Program-made: the position numbers and the translations under genes
The notes under the pieces: generated by a model
Database searches by the model: none
What the model was told of the DNA's origin: nothing
What the model saw: the letters and a program-made list of their open reading frames with translations, nothing else
Shown: positions 63,896-64,000 of the stretch, in pieces
Layout: every line of letters starts with the position of its first letter
Numbering within the stretch: the stretch's first letter is position 1
Assembly: GCF_000025985.1 (NCBI RefSeq)
Contig: NC_003228.3
Location: forward strand, 2,914,001-2,978,000
Direction: 5' to 3'
Origin: Bacteroides fragilis NCTC 9343
GTDB taxonomy: Bacteria > Bacteroidota > Bacteroidia > Bacteroidales > Bacteroidaceae
Length of the DNA: 64,000 nucleotides

Positions 63896-63977
63896 TGCCC
63901 AGAACAGGACTCGAACCTGCATGCCTCTCGACACACGCACCTGAAACGTGCGCGTCTACCAATTCCGCCACCTGGGC
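63896..63977 (-). tRNA. tRNA-Leu(CAG)
   Basis: This 82-nt class II tRNA has the acceptor GCCCAGG/TCTGGGC with discriminator A and the typical TGGCGGAATTGGTAGACGC D region. The anticodon stem is CACGT/GCGTG with loop TTCAGGT (anticodon CAG). A long variable arm and T loop TTCGAGT follow. It is probably co-transcribed with tRNA-Gly(GCC). Confidence 0.95.
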
Positions 63978-64000
63978 ATTGACTAATCAGAAACCTGCCG

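Overview
The window is chromosomal DNA of a Bacteroidales gut bacterium, most likely a Bacteroides species. This rests on repeated TAnnTTTG -7 promoter boxes, many outer-membrane TonB receptors, an archaeal/eukaryotic-type ProRS, a eukaryotic-type hexokinase, a tricorn-like protease and the DUF4295/L33/L28 cluster. The species is not identified. No phage, insertion sequence or CRISPR array was seen.

Layout. 1-7149 (minus) is housekeeping: an HU-TM-LysM protein cut by the left edge, a small HU protein, rimO, ftsY, DUF4295, rpmG, rpmB, cinA and tsaD. 7182-18239 holds tamB (+), then yccF, proS, a TIGR02757 protein and a tricorn-like protease (all minus), followed by tRNA-Gly(CCC). 18611-24956 holds the late cobalamin genes: cobU-cobT-cobS-cobC (+) converging on cbiB-cobD-cobQ (minus). 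24957-27771 is a gene-poor stretch with repeats, one unrecognised DNA-binding-like protein and a toxin-antitoxin pair. 27854-32866 is an efflux operon (TolC, HlyD, two ABC-2 permeases), which converges on an orphan hybrid PAS/GAF histidine kinase. 35378-37284 (minus) adds cbiA and a PduO-type adenosyltransferase. 37356-41467 (minus) holds membrane proteins: a DUF6064-like protein, a split ThrE exporter, an AspT/YidE-type transporter and a cysteine-rich CWC protein.

The centre of interest is 41548-61194. Two cobalamin riboswitches diverge here. The minus-strand one precedes the CWC protein and AspT-type transporter. The plus-strand one precedes a long, tightly packed operon: BtuB-like receptor, exported CbiK-type chelatase, second TonB receptor, PepSY membrane protein, membrane-anchored CobN, a small polytopic membrane protein, a MotA/TolQ/ExbB-type protein and a DUF2149 protein. 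The last five resemble the Hmu haem-utilisation set in organisation, but here they sit under a B12 switch beside an exported chelatase. Immediately downstream, from its own candidate promoter, are four corrin-ring genes that are all two-domain fusions (CobJ-CbiC, CbiE-CbiT, CbiG-CobM, CbiJ-CbiD). CbiL is not in the window.

The right end has a lipoprotein, a hexokinase (minus), a probable gene remnant, and tRNA-Gly(GCC) and tRNA-Leu(CAG) with a shared terminator. A family of short inverted repeats built on CCACAGA(G/T) occurs in five intergenic gaps.
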